From positions 1-64,000 of the forward strand of contig NZ_JBBIAB010000002.1 of the NCBI RefSeq assembly GCF_039634785.1: a stretch of 64,000 nt of DNA. Direction: 5' to 3'. Made by a program: the position numbers and the translations under genes. The stretch is from Tistrella mobilis. GTDB taxonomy: Bacteria > Pseudomonadota > Alphaproteobacteria > Tistrellales > Tistrellaceae. The notes beneath the pieces were generated by a model. That model worked only from the letters and a program-made list of their open reading frames with translations. It ran no database searches and was not told where the DNA came from. This document shows positions 42,672 to 52,368 of the stretch, piece by piece (the first letter of the stretch is position 1; every line of letters begins with the position of its first letter).

Positions 42672-45600
42672 GTGAAGGACAGCCTGCTTGGTGCATCGGC
42701 CTCGGGCGCCGGAGATGATTTCCACCACCGCTGGGTGGCCCGGGAAGTGCTGCAGCTGCTGGCCCCCGACAGTCGGGTTGCCGGCATCACCGTCGAGGGT
42801 CTGCCCGCGGATGCGGTTCACCAAGGCCTTGGTAAGCATGGCCAGGCGGTGGACGTTACCTTGAGGCTGACCGACGGCAGCTTTCGCTATCTCCAGCTCA
42901 AATACTCGGCAAGCGATCCGGAACAGGCCTGGAGCTGGGCGCGTCTGCTGACGCCCAAAAAAACCCACAAGCCCGAAAGCAGCGTTCTGGGCAAGCTTGC
43001 CGGGCTGATGACGGCCGGTGATCTGAAGGGGTGCTTCTCTATCGTCACCAACCAGCCGCTTGCCGAGGAGGTCGCGCGCGAGGTCGAGGCCTTGCGCGGC
43101 GAAGGGTCGGTCGAGACACGCCGGCAAGAGCTTTGCCAAAAACTGACGCTGGATACCGACCAGCTGCGCCACTTTCTCAACGCCTGGGATCTGACGGGCT
43201 TCGGCGAGGTTTCGCGCCTGCACTTGCAGACGGAGGTTATCGCCCGGCTTGCGACGACCATTGATGGCGATGCGCGAGCCGATGCCGACTATTTCCGGCA
43301 GAAGATCATCGAACTGATGCTGCCCGAAGGCCGCAACGCGTCGGAGATTACCCGCGAAGCCGTTCTGAGCTGGTTGGGTCTCGGAACCGAGGCGGATCTT
43401 TTTCCGGCACCGGCCCAGATCACCCCGCCGCAAAACCTGATCCACCGCCCGGTGGCGCGTAAGCTGGGGGAGAAACTGACCGCACCGGCTGAACGACCCT
43501 TGCGGATCCATGCCGATGGCGGCTGCGGCAAGACCAGTCTGGTGACCGTGCTAAACGGGGTGCTGCCTGCAGGATCGGAGGTCTTCGTCTACGATTGTTA
43601 TGGCGGCGGGCTGTTCCTGGCGAGCGATACCGGTCGCCACCGGCCGGAGCAGGCCTTCATCCAGATCGGCAACGAGATGGCGGTGCGGCTGCGCACCCCC
43701 TTCGTCATCCGGCGCCAGACGATCAGCGCCGAGCCGTTCAAGGTTTTTCATCGCCGGTTGACGGCGGCATCCCAGGTTCTGGCAGACCGGGATCCGGCGG
43801 CCCTGCTGGTGCTGGTGTTCGATGCGGTCGACAATGCCCGCAAGGCGGCGAAGCACTGGACGGATGTCTGCTTTCTCGATGCCCTTCAGGAGGCAAGCGG
43901 CTGGCCCGGGAATGTCCGCGTCGTGGTGACCTGCCGGACCGCCCGGCTGGACGAGGTGGGGCCGGCCTGGCGCTATGAAGACTTTCCGATCGGGCCCTTC
44001 GACGAGGCCGAGACCCGCAGCTTCGTGGCGCTACGGCAACCGGCATGGCCGGTGGCTGTCGCCGACCGGCTGTTCGACCTGACCGGCGGCAACCCGCGGC
44101 GCCTGGCCTATGCGGTCGACGGCCTGGGCCAGGACGGGGCAGGGCAGGCGGTCGAGCGTCTGCTGCCGCGGGAACCGGGGCTGGATCCGCTGTTTCGGAA
44201 GCGGATCAGGGAAGCAGGGATCCGGTTTGCCGACGAGCGGCTGGTGTGGCGGGTGCTGGGCGCGCTCGCCCGTCTGCCCCGGCCGGTGCCGGGCGAGATC
44301 CTGGCGGCGGTCACCGGCCTGACGGCCCCGGATATTCAGGACATCGCCACCGATACCGGCGGTCTGACCCATCATGCGGGCGGCTGGTCGTTCACCGACG
44401 AGGATTTCGAACATGTCGTCGAGACCGAAACGGCCGCCGACGGACCCGCGCTGCTTTCTGCCGCCGCGGATCTGATCCAGGCCCGGGCCGGGCAGAATGC
44501 CTGGGCCGCCCGGGCGCTGGGGGAGGTGCTGGTCGGTGCGGATCGCCTCGATGCGCTCTATGATCTGGTCAGGGGAGATCCGGCCTTTCCGCCCGGCATG
44601 TCGGAGGGGGCCAAGGCCTATGTGAAGACGCAGCGCCTTGCCCTCGCCATCCGGGCCTGCCGTGCGCGCGACGATATCGATCAGGCGACCCTGCTGCTGA
44701 TCGCCCAGGCCGAAGGGCTGCATCGGCAGAGGCTGCTGAACGAGCTGATCCTGGGCAATCTGGATCTGGCGTGTCGGTTTGAGCGGGAGACGGCGGAGCG
44801 GCTGGTGCTGGCTGATCCCGACCACAAGCCGCGCCGGGCGCAGCTTCACATCGAACTGGCTGCTGCTCTGGCGGAGACCGATCAGGCCGCGGCGCGCCGG
44901 CACTATCGCTGGTGGGAAGCATATCTCAATGACCATCGGGACCGGCCCGAGAGCGTTCATATCGATGAGTCGATGCTCGCTGCAGAGTACCGGTTCAACC
45001 GCAGCATATCGGGCCACGAGATGGCCTTGCGCTGCCTGAGGCGCGGGCGCCCGCACAAGGCTCTTAAGGGGGTGTTCCTGCTTCTCGCGGAACAGGATGC
45101 CGGTCATCAGCCGGATGTCCTGCTTGAGGTAATGAAGGGACGGCATTGGCCGCCGGCAGTGCTTGCGCCGCTGATTGCCGCAGCACTGCTGTCGGGGATC
45201 GGTTTCGATGACGAAACTCTCCGGGCGGCATTGATAAGCCTGGCAGGTAAAAATCATGCCACCTGGCCTCTCAGTTCGGCGGTCAACATTCCGCAGAGTT
45301 CGATCCTTACTCTGGATGAAGCCATTCTGTTTCTGTGCGAACGTGCAATGGCCCATCCCGATCTCCACGAACCTGTGCGAATGATCCTGGACAAGGCGTT
45401 CCCAAAACCGGATTTCGACGATTCCATGGCCTTTGTGCGTTTCGACGCCAAGCGATTGCGCTACGCTCGCGTCTTCGCGATGCGCGAGGTTATCGATTGC
45501 ACGCTCATAGATGTCGAAAAATGGCTCCCGCCATCCAAGGTGCAGCGTCCGCAATCCGGACGACGGCGACAGGATGGTGTTGATGAGCCGATCATAGAGC

Positions 45601-48600
45601 GGCGTCGGAATGACGGCCGAGAGCGGCTACGTGACTCTCTCATACGATTGCTCGATGGTGCTCGTGCTTCGATGTCGCTGGTCACAGCTACATCGTCGGC
45701 AGATGCTGCATGGGCGACCTTCTCGTCGGTTATGCACGTCGGATATGACTTTAGCGCGCGGGCATATGATCGAGGTGAAGTCCGCCAGCTTCTTCGTGCG
45801 CATGTGATGCATCAATGTCTGGCTGGCGCAAACATCACGGCGTTGTTCGGCCCGATATGGAGTTTTCTACAGGACTGGCCGAACTTGCAAAATGAGGTCC
45901 GGATCGATCTCGTCCGGTCGCTGACCCTCACACCTCAAGGTCATGACGCGGCGGCGGCCCTGCTCTCGATCCTTGAAACATCGCTGCCGGAGGTGTTGGG
46001 TTCGGCGAAACACCTGTCGGACGCGCAGGCCGACTGCGCCCGGGCCGCCCTGCCGCTTGATCCTGCGTTGGCGCAGCATTTCTTCGCTGAAGCGATCAGA
46101 AGCACCGAAAAGGTGGATATCGAGGCGGCGGCGGAACTGGCCGCCGCCTCGGCAGTCTGCCGGGCGGGGCTGGGCGGGACGCAGGCGGACCGCCTGAGGC
46201 TTGCGCAGCGGCTGGGGGATGCCGCGGGGGCTACGGCCGTGGCGCTCGACTGGGACGGCTTTCCCTGGGCGGATGTCATCATCGGCGTCGCTGCGGCGGA
46301 TCTCGGGGCCGGCCTGGCCGCTGCCGCCCGCTGGCACGATCTGGGGGAGGTGGCGTATGAGACCACCATCCCGGCTCTGCTGACCAGCCGGGCGGGCGAG
46401 GCCCTGGGCCTGACCCGCCGATATGCGCTCGCCTGTCTGGCGGGTGAGGCCCGGCCGGATCTCGCCGGGCTGGCCGGCGCGACGCCGGTGCCCGAGAGCA
46501 TCATCGCCCGTGAACTGCACAACGCCCTGATCTCGGGAGACCCGGCGGAGGCCATGGCGACCTTCGAGCAGATCGGCGGCCTGCCGGGCGCGGCCGCAAG
46601 CCCGTCCTGGCTGGCGGCGCAGGACTGGTATGACAGGATGCGGTCCTGGGATTCGTCGGGGGAGAGTGGGGCGGCCTCCACGCCTTCAGATCCGCCCGCC
46701 GACCCGCCGCTGACGACAGCCGAGGCGGTGAGGGCGACCCTCGCAGAACCGGTGATCGACTATGTCCGGCTTGCCGCGCGGGTCGGCGGGCGTCATCTCC
46801 GGGTGGGTTTTCTGGAGGCCGCCGTGGCCAGTGCCGCGCCGCGCGGAGATCTGTGGATCGCCCTGCCCCGGATCATCAAGGGGTGGCGGGACTATGCAGC
46901 GGTCGCTAACTGGGCGCGCGAGAACCTGATCCCCCATCTGCCGGACGCGCTGCCCGCTCTTCTCGCATGGCCCGGTCAGAACCCGCACGGGATCGAAAAC
47001 CTGCTGCAGGCGACGGACCTGCCGCCGGAGGCGCAGGCCGAGGGGCTTCTGGACGCGATCGCCCGCAATGCCGACCATCTCTCTGCCGACGGCCTGTTCA
47101 CGCTGATCGGCGTTCTGGCCGCCCGGGTCCGCCCCGAAACCCGCAACGGCCTGGCCGGCGATCTGATCACGCGCGTCGCCGGGCGTGCGGGGCGCGAACC
47201 CCGGGTCGTCCTCTCTGACCAAGACGTGCCGGAAGATCCGACCCTCTGCCTTGCCCGCCTGATCTTTGCCGCCATGGGCGACATGGACGGCCGGGTGCGC
47301 TGGCGTGCGGCCCATGCCGCGCTGATCCTGATCGAGGACGGCGACCCGGTGGTGGCGCCCTTGATTGCGCAGCTGGCCGTGGAGACGGAACCGGTCTTCT
47401 CAAGCCGGGATTTCTATGTCCATGCCGCCCGCGAACAGCTGTTATGGACCCTCTGGCGCGGGGCGCAAACGGCGCCCGCGGTGATCGCCCCCCATGCGCC
47501 GGAGATCCTGGCGCATCTGCGTGGCACCCGCCATCTGATGGTGCGCGAGGCGGGGCGGCGGTTGCTGCTCGGCTTGGGCGCGTGCGGCCATATCGATCTG
47601 GGCGATGCGGATCGGCGCTGGCTCGACGGTCTCAATCGGAGTGCGCTGCCGCGCAGGCCGGGGCAGGGGGGTGCTGCGGGCGACCGGCCTCACAACGGGA
47701 AGACGCGCGCGTTCAGCTTCGACACCACCGACACCATACCCCATTGGTACAGAGGTCCCGCGGCCTTCTTCGGTCTGGAGATGGACGCGTTTCTGGACCG
47801 GGTGGAGGCCTGGATTGACGGCCGGTGGGGATATGGTGAAGCCGGTCATCACGGACGGGAGGCGCGGACGAAGCGTCGCAACAGCGCGTCTTTGGGCGCC
47901 TCGTCACACAGCCAGGGCGTGCGACCGCTTCTAGCGCCGCTCTCCAGATATCTGGAATGGCACGGCATGATGTGTGCCCTCGGCGAGTTGATCGGGACCC
48001 GGCCGCTCGTTGCAGACACAGGCATGTATGGGACCTTCGACGACTGGCGCGACGGCCATCTGCCGACGATCGGGCCATTCTGGCTCAGCGATCTGCGCAC
48101 CCCGCCGCCCATGGAGCCGCATTTCTGGGGTATGTTGCCGGACGGCGCCGTGGCTGCGGATCGTGTCTCTGGGAACGACATGTGGCCGCACTCAGTCCAT
48201 GACACCGTGTTGACCCGGGAACTCTGCGCGGCCGATGGGGGGCGTGTGGTTGCGGGCAAAATCACCCTGCACTGGATGGACCTTCGCCAGCATGTGGGTA
48301 TCCGTTCCGCTCTGGTGGCTGCCGGCAAGGCCGAGCGTCTGGCGCAGGCGATGCTTCAGACGACCAGCTATGTGGACTTCATCGTGCCTGGTGTCGATCA
48401 CCATTCGGATGAGGTGTTGGGGCAGCGCGTCCGCGGATGGATCCGGTACGGCGGCTCCGATGCCGGCGCCGATGAGCATGACGAGGCCTGCGGCGACATG
48501 TCCGGCATCGCCGCGGCGCCCTGCCATCCGGCGCTGCCGCTGGTTCACGACCCCCATGCCGCGGCCTTCGTGGATGCCGGTGGGCAACCGATGATGTGGC

Positions 48601-48848
48601 TTGCGCAGTGGTCTTCCGCCGGCTGGTCCGGCAGCTCGGGCTGGCGCCTGACGGCCGGGACCGAGGCGCTGGACCAGCTGGTGCAGACCAGCGGGATGAC
48701 CCTGCTGATCTGTGTCGAAATCAGACGGACGTATTCAGGCGACGACCGTCGTACAGAGCCGCCGCCGACATATTGGGGCGTCTGGCTTTACGAAGCCGAT
48801 GGCGGGCTGCGATATGTTGGCCAGTCCCGCACCCGCCGATCCCCTTGA
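42672..48848 (+). CDS. giant STAND NTPase with N-terminal Cap4-like nuclease, putative anti-phage protein
   Basis: About 2058 aa from GTG 42672 (GTG 42639 is an alternative). Residues 1-170 look like a Cap4/DUF4297-type PD-(D/E)xK nuclease: GDDFHHRWVAREVL, Glu 42 in ITVEG, Asp 61 in VDVTLRL, and the QLKYS motif with Gln 75 and Lys 77. A STAND NTPase follows: P-loop HADGGCGKTSLV (Lys 287), Walker B VLVFDAVD (382-387), and a VVVTCRTARLDE sensor segment. The remaining 1400 or so residues are helical-repeat-like and end in an unrecognised aromatic-rich domain (YLEWHGMMCALGEL). Architecture and size match Avs-type proteins, which bind a phage protein, oligomerise and release the nuclease. The stretch 45240-45900 is visibly AT-richer than the flanks. 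Confidence 0.8.
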   Translation: MKDSLLGASASGAGDDFHHRWVAREVLQLLAPDSRVAGITVEGLPADAVHQGLGKHGQAVDVTLRLTDGSFRYLQLKYSASDPEQAWSWARLLTPKKTHKPESSVLGKLAGLMTAGDLKGCFSIVTNQPLAEEVAREVEALRGEGSVETRRQELCQKLTLDTDQLRHFLNAWDLTGFGEVSRLHLQTEVIARLATTIDGDARADADYFRQKIIELMLPEGRNASEITREAVLSWLGLGTEADLFPAPAQITPPQNLIHRPVARKLGEKLTAPAERPLRIHADGGCGKTSLVTVLNGVLPAGSEVFVYDCYGGGLFLASDTGRHRPEQAFIQIGNEMAVRLRTPFVIRRQTISAEPFKVFHRRLTAASQVLADRDPAALLVLVFDAVDNARKAAKHWTDVCFLDALQEASGWPGNVRVVVTCRTARLDEVGPAWRYEDFPIGPFDEAETRSFVALRQPAWPVAVADRLFDLTGGNPRRLAYAVDGLGQDGAGQAVERLLPREPGLDPLFRKRIREAGIRFADERLVWRVLGALARLPRPVPGEILAAVTGLTAPDIQDIATDTGGLTHHAGGWSFTDEDFEHVVETETAADGPALLSAAADLIQARAGQNAWAARALGEVLVGADRLDALYDLVRGDPAFPPGMSEGAKAYVKTQRLALAIRACRARDDIDQATLLLIAQAEGLHRQRLLNELILGNLDLACRFERETAERLVLADPDHKPRRAQLHIELAAALAETDQAAARRHYRWWEAYLNDHRDRPESVHIDESMLAAEYRFNRSISGHEMALRCLRRGRPHKALKGVFLLLAEQDAGHQPDVLLEVMKGRHWPPAVLAPLIAAALLSGIGFDDETLRAALISLAGKNHATWPLSSAVNIPQSSILTLDEAILFLCERAMAHPDLHEPVRMILDKAFPKPDFDDSMAFVRFDAKRLRYARVFAMREVIDCTLIDVEKWLPPSKVQRPQSGRRRQDGVDEPIIERRRNDGRERLRDSLIRLLDGARASMSLVTATSSADAAWATFSSVMHVGYDFSARAYDRGEVRQLLRAHVMHQCLAGANITALFGPIWSFLQDWPNLQNEVRIDLVRSLTLTPQGHDAAAALLSILETSLPEVLGSAKHLSDAQADCARAALPLDPALAQHFFAEAIRSTEKVDIEAAAELAAASAVCRAGLGGTQADRLRLAQRLGDAAGATAVALDWDGFPWADVIIGVAAADLGAGLAAAARWHDLGEVAYETTIPALLTSRAGEALGLTRRYALACLAGEARPDLAGLAGATPVPESIIARELHNALISGDPAEAMATFEQIGGLPGAAASPSWLAAQDWYDRMRSWDSSGESGAASTPSDPPADPPLTTAEAVRATLAEPVIDYVRLAARVGGRHLRVGFLEAAVASAAPRGDLWIALPRIIKGWRDYAAVANWARENLIPHLPDALPALLAWPGQNPHGIENLLQATDLPPEAQAEGLLDAIARNADHLSADGLFTLIGVLAARVRPETRNGLAGDLITRVAGRAGREPRVVLSDQDVPEDPTLCLARLIFAAMGDMDGRVRWRAAHAALILIEDGDPVVAPLIAQLAVETEPVFSSRDFYVHAAREQLLWTLWRGAQTAPAVIAPHAPEILAHLRGTRHLMVREAGRRLLLGLGACGHIDLGDADRRWLDGLNRSALPRRPGQGGAAGDRPHNGKTRAFSFDTTDTIPHWYRGPAAFFGLEMDAFLDRVEAWIDGRWGYGEAGHHGREARTKRRNSASLGASSHSQGVRPLLAPLSRYLEWHGMMCALGELIGTRPLVADTGMYGTFDDWRDGHLPTIGPFWLSDLRTPPPMEPHFWGMLPDGAVAADRVSGNDMWPHSVHDTVLTRELCAADGGRVVAGKITLHWMDLRQHVGIRSALVAAGKAERLAQAMLQTTSYVDFIVPGVDHHSDEVLGQRVRGWIRYGGSDAGADEHDEACGDMSGIAAAPCHPALPLVHDPHAAAFVDAGGQPMMWLAQWSSAGWSGSSGWRLTAGTEALDQLVQTSGMTLLICVEIRRTYSGDDRRTEPPPTYWGVWLYEADGGLRYVGQSRTRRSP

Positions 48849-50851
48849 CCCACCGCCGCCACCCCGGCACAACGGATCGGGCACAGACACCAGACAGCGA
48901 GGGCCGGTTCCTGACGACGGGAGAGAGGGGCGGCAGGCAGGGGGAGGGCCGGCGGCGCATCCGCAACCTGGGCCTCCAGGCCCTGGGCCTGGCGGGGGTT
49001 GCGGTGGCGGCGGTGGTGACGGCGCTGGTGCATGGCCATGTCACCCGCAGCAATCTGCACGATCTGCGCGAGCGGAGCCTGAACACGTTGCGGCTGACCG
49101 AGGCGACCCTGCGCGGGCAGTTGCTGCGCTTCGACCGGCTGCCGGGGCTGCTGGCCGATGAGCGGACGATCCGGGCGCTGCTGCTGAGGCCCGGGGATCC
49201 GGGCCTGGCCGACCAGGCCAACCGCTATCTGAAGGACACTGCCACCCGGCTGGGGGCATCGGATCTCTATCTGATGACCCGGGATGGCGAGACCATCGCC
49301 GCCAGCAATTACGACCAGCCGCAATCCTTCGTCGGCGGCAATTTCGCCTTCCGCCCCTATTTCCGCGATGCGTTGACCCAAGGCGAGGGCCGGTTCTTCG
49401 CGCTGGGCACCACGTCCAACAAGCGCGGCTATTATGTCGGCGCGCCGGTGGTGCTCTATGACCGGACGGCCGGGCCACAGGCGCTGGGCGTGCTGGTCAT
49501 CAAGGTCGATCTGGACGATATCGAACGCGCCTGGGCCGGCAATGATCCGCGGATCATCGTCACCGACCCCGAGGGCATCGTGTTCATGTCCAACCGGCCG
49601 GACTGGCTCTATCGGGGCCTCGGCCGGCGCAGCGCCGCCGAGATGGCCCGGTCGCGCGCCACCCGCCGCTATGCCGGCCAGGAGGTGGGCGAGATCCCGG
49701 TCGTTGCCCGGCGTCATCTGAACCTGCGTCGTCTGGACGGGGGGCATCTGGACGGGCGGGGCGACGCCGGGGCGGATCTGATCTGGGTTGCGACTGAAGG
49801 TGGTGGAGAGAGGGAATATCTCGCGGTTCAGACGCAGATGCCCGAGGCCGACTGGACGGTGATGGTGTTGAGCGCCACCGCCGCCGCCCGGCTGGATGCG
49901 CTGGTGTTTGCGATTGCGGCCCTGCTGGCGATGGGCACCGCCGGCACCGGCGGCATGCTGGTCTGGCAGCGCCGCCGCCAGCTGGCCGAACGGCTGGCGG
50001 TGCAGCAGGCGACCCAGGCCGAGCTGGAACGGCGGGTGACGGCGCGCACCGCCGAACTCGCCCGCGCCAACCGCGCCCTGGAAGACGAGGTGGAGGAACG
50101 CATCGCCGCCGAGGCCCGGCTGCGCGAGACCCAGACCGAGCTGATCCAGGCCGGCAAGCTGGCGGCGCTGGGCCAGATGTCGGCGGCGCTGAGCCATGAA
50201 TTCAACCAGCCGCTGTCGGCCGCGCGCAATTATGCCGAAAATGCCGGCCTGTTCCTGGCCCGCGGCGACCTGGCCGAGGTGGAGGCCAACCTCAGCCGCA
50301 TTCAGGAGATGATCGACCGCACCACCCGGATCAGCCGGCATCTGCGCGATTTCGCCCGCAAGCCCGATCAGGCGCTGCGCCCGGTGGCGCTGGCGCCGAC
50401 CATCGCCGCGGTGCAGGAACTGCTGGGCTGGCGGCTGCGCCAGGCCGGCGCCGGGTTGATCGTGGAGCTGGACGACCCGGATCTGACGGTGACGGCAGGC
50501 GCGGTGCGGCTGCAACAGGTGCTGGTCAACCTGCTGACCAATGCGCTGGACGCGACCGCCGATGCCGCCGATCGCCGGCTGCATCTTCAGGCCCGGCGCG
50601 TGGCCGGCGGGCTGGTGGAGCTGCGGCTGGGCGATCGCGGCCCGGGCGTGCCGGCGCAGCTGCGCGAGCGGATCTTCGATCCGTTCTTTTCGACCAAAGA
50701 GGTCGGCAAGGGGCTGGGGCTGGGCCTGTCCATCTCGTACAACATCGTCAGCGATTTCGGCGGCGCGCTGGAGCTGTGCGATCGGCCGGGCGGCGGGGCC
50801 GAATTCGTGGTCCGCCTGCACGAGGCCGATCGGGAAGGGGAGGGAACATGA
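48845..50851 (+). CDS. sensor histidine kinase, DctB-like
   Basis: A membrane kinase of about 668 aa. A first membrane helix (about 45-65) and a periplasmic double-Cache/PAS-like domain (RDGETIAASNYDQPQSFVGGNFAFRPYF, RGYYVGAPV) are followed by a second helix (about 353-375). A coiled coil then leads to HisKA with the phospho-His near 451 (MSAALSHEFNQPLSAARNYAENA) and HATPase with NLLTNALDAT and DRGPGVP. The start is doubtful: no ATG is available; TTG 48845 overlaps the stop of the STAND gene (TTGA). The order with DctD and a TRAP operon indicates sensing of the TRAP substrate. Confidence 0.85.
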   Translation: MTHRRHPGTTDRAQTPDSEGRFLTTGERGGRQGEGRRRIRNLGLQALGLAGVAVAAVVTALVHGHVTRSNLHDLRERSLNTLRLTEATLRGQLLRFDRLPGLLADERTIRALLLRPGDPGLADQANRYLKDTATRLGASDLYLMTRDGETIAASNYDQPQSFVGGNFAFRPYFRDALTQGEGRFFALGTTSNKRGYYVGAPVVLYDRTAGPQALGVLVIKVDLDDIERAWAGNDPRIIVTDPEGIVFMSNRPDWLYRGLGRRSAAEMARSRATRRYAGQEVGEIPVVARRHLNLRRLDGGHLDGRGDAGADLIWVATEGGGEREYLAVQTQMPEADWTVMVLSATAAARLDALVFAIAALLAMGTAGTGGMLVWQRRRQLAERLAVQQATQAELERRVTARTAELARANRALEDEVEERIAAEARLRETQTELIQAGKLAALGQMSAALSHEFNQPLSAARNYAENAGLFLARGDLAEVEANLSRIQEMIDRTTRISRHLRDFARKPDQALRPVALAPTIAAVQELLGWRLRQAGAGLIVELDDPDLTVTAGAVRLQQVLVNLLTNALDATADAADRRLHLQARRVAGGLVELRLGDRGPGVPAQLRERIFDPFFSTKEVGKGLGLGLSISYNIVSDFGGALELCDRPGGGAEFVVRLHEADREGEGT

Positions 50852-52206
50852 CCGCAGGCCGCGTGCTGGTGGTGGACGACGATGCCGATCTGCTGGGCTC
50901 GGTGCTGCAGTCGATGAAGCTGGCCGGGCTTGCCGCCCAGGGCTTCGGCGGCGGGCTGGAGGCGCTGGAGCATATCTCGGGCGGGTTCGACGGCGTGGTC
51001 GTCACCGATATCCGCATGCCGGATCTGGACGGGATGAGCCTGATGACCCGGATCCGCGAGATCGACCCCGACATTCCGGTCATCCTGATCACCGGCCATG
51101 GCGATGTGCCGCTGGCGGTGCGCGCGATGCGCGAGGGCGCGCACGACTTCATCGAGAAGCCGTTTTCCGGCGCGCATCTGGCCAGCCTTGCCGCCCGGGC
51201 GCTGGATTTCCGGCAGCTGGTGCTGGACAACCGCCGGCTGCGGGCGGTGGCCGGGCAGGCCGATGATCTGGAAACCCGGCTGGTCGGCCGGTCGGCGGCG
51301 ATGATCGATCTGCGCCGGCGGATCCGCACCATCGGCCCCACCGATGCCGATGTGCTGATCGAGGGGCCGACCGGCGCCGGCAAGGATCTGGTGGCGCGCA
51401 CCCTGCACGACCTGTCGCCGCGCCGCGACCGGCCCTTCGTTGCGATCGCCTGTTCGGCCCTGCCGGCCACGATGATCGAAAGCGAGCTGTTCGGCCATGA
51501 TCCCGGCGCCTTTCCGGGGGCGATCCGCGCGCGCATGGGCCGGTTCGAACATGCCCGCGGCGGCACCATCCTGCTCGACGATATCGGGGCGATGCCGATC
51601 GATCTTCAGGCCCGTTTGCTGAGGGTGATCGAAGAGCGGATGATGACGCCGATGGGCAGCAACAGCCCGATCCCGCTGGATGTGCGCTTCATGGCCACCA
51701 GCCGCACGCCGCTGGACCATGAGGTGGAGGCCGGGCGCTTCCGGCCGGATCTGCTCTACCGGCTGAATGTCGTCAGCCTGCGGGTGCCGGCGCTGGCCGA
51801 ACGGCCCGAAGACGTGCCCGCCTTGTTCGACCGGCTGCTGGCCGAGGCCCATGCCCGCCACCGCCTGCCCGACCGGCCGGCTTCCCCGGATCTTCTGGCC
51901 GAAATGGCGCGGCGCGACTGGCCGGGCAATGTCCGCGAGCTGCGCAATGCCGCCGAGCGGGTGGCGCTGGGCCTGGCCGATCCGGCGGCGGCGCCGGCGG
52001 GCGGAGAGGGCGGGGCGGCACCGACGCTCGCCGATCTGATGGCCGAGCATGAACGCCGGATCCTGATCGATGCGCTGATCCGCCATCGCGGCGTGCTGAA
52101 GCCGGTCTACGAGACGCTGGGCCTGTCGCGCAAGACACTCTACGACAAGCTGGTCCGCCACGGCATCGACAAGACCCGTTTCGTGGGCAGCGACGAGGGC
52201 ATGTAA
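50848..52206 (+). CDS. DctD-like sigma-54-type response regulator with altered GAFTGA motif
   Basis: A 452-aa NtrC-family regulator. The receiver has the DDD acidic pocket at 10-12 and phospho-Asp 54 (VVTDIRMPDLDG). The AAA+ domain has a P-loop GPTGAGKDLV and Walker B ILLDDIGAMP; the usual LDE is LDD. The sigma-54-contact loop reads GAFPGA (220-225) instead of GAFTGA. A Fis-type helix-turn-helix closes the chain (RHRGVLKPVYETLGLSRKTLYDKL). It overlaps the kinase gene by ATGA. Loss of the loop Thr often abolishes sigma-54 activation, so the protein may act differently or tolerate Pro. Confidence 0.9.
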   Translation: MTAGRVLVVDDDADLLGSVLQSMKLAGLAAQGFGGGLEALEHISGGFDGVVVTDIRMPDLDGMSLMTRIREIDPDIPVILITGHGDVPLAVRAMREGAHDFIEKPFSGAHLASLAARALDFRQLVLDNRRLRAVAGQADDLETRLVGRSAAMIDLRRRIRTIGPTDADVLIEGPTGAGKDLVARTLHDLSPRRDRPFVAIACSALPATMIESELFGHDPGAFPGAIRARMGRFEHARGGTILLDDIGAMPIDLQARLLRVIEERMMTPMGSNSPIPLDVRFMATSRTPLDHEVEAGRFRPDLLYRLNVVSLRVPALAERPEDVPALFDRLLAEAHARHRLPDRPASPDLLAEMARRDWPGNVRELRNAAERVALGLADPAAAPAGGEGGAAPTLADLMAEHERRILIDALIRHRGVLKPVYETLGLSRKTLYDKLVRHGIDKTRFVGSDEGM

Positions 52207-52233
52207 CCCCGGCTACACACCGCCCGGCGGATC

Positions 52234-52251
52234 TGGGTAGATTTCTACCCA
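52234..52251. promoter_or_regulatory. palindrome upstream of the TAXI-TRAP gene
   Basis: TGGGTAGA (52234-52241) and TCTACCCA (52244-52251) are perfect 8-bp arms around TT. It lies between the response-regulator stop and the TAXI gene, a natural activator site. I did not find a convincing -24/-12 promoter after it. Confidence 0.55.
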
Positions 52252-52368
52252 TCGCCGGAAAAATCCTGAGATTTCATGCAGCTGAAGAGGGCAGGGCGGT
52301 TGTCCGCCGCCGGCCGTTCCCGCAACAGTTCTTCCCGAACGCACAAACACGATACGGGAGGAAAGCAC

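Noticed and set aside
52252-52368. Sigma-54 promoter before the TAXI gene
   Set aside because: No GG-N10-GC pair with good flanking bases was found by eye.
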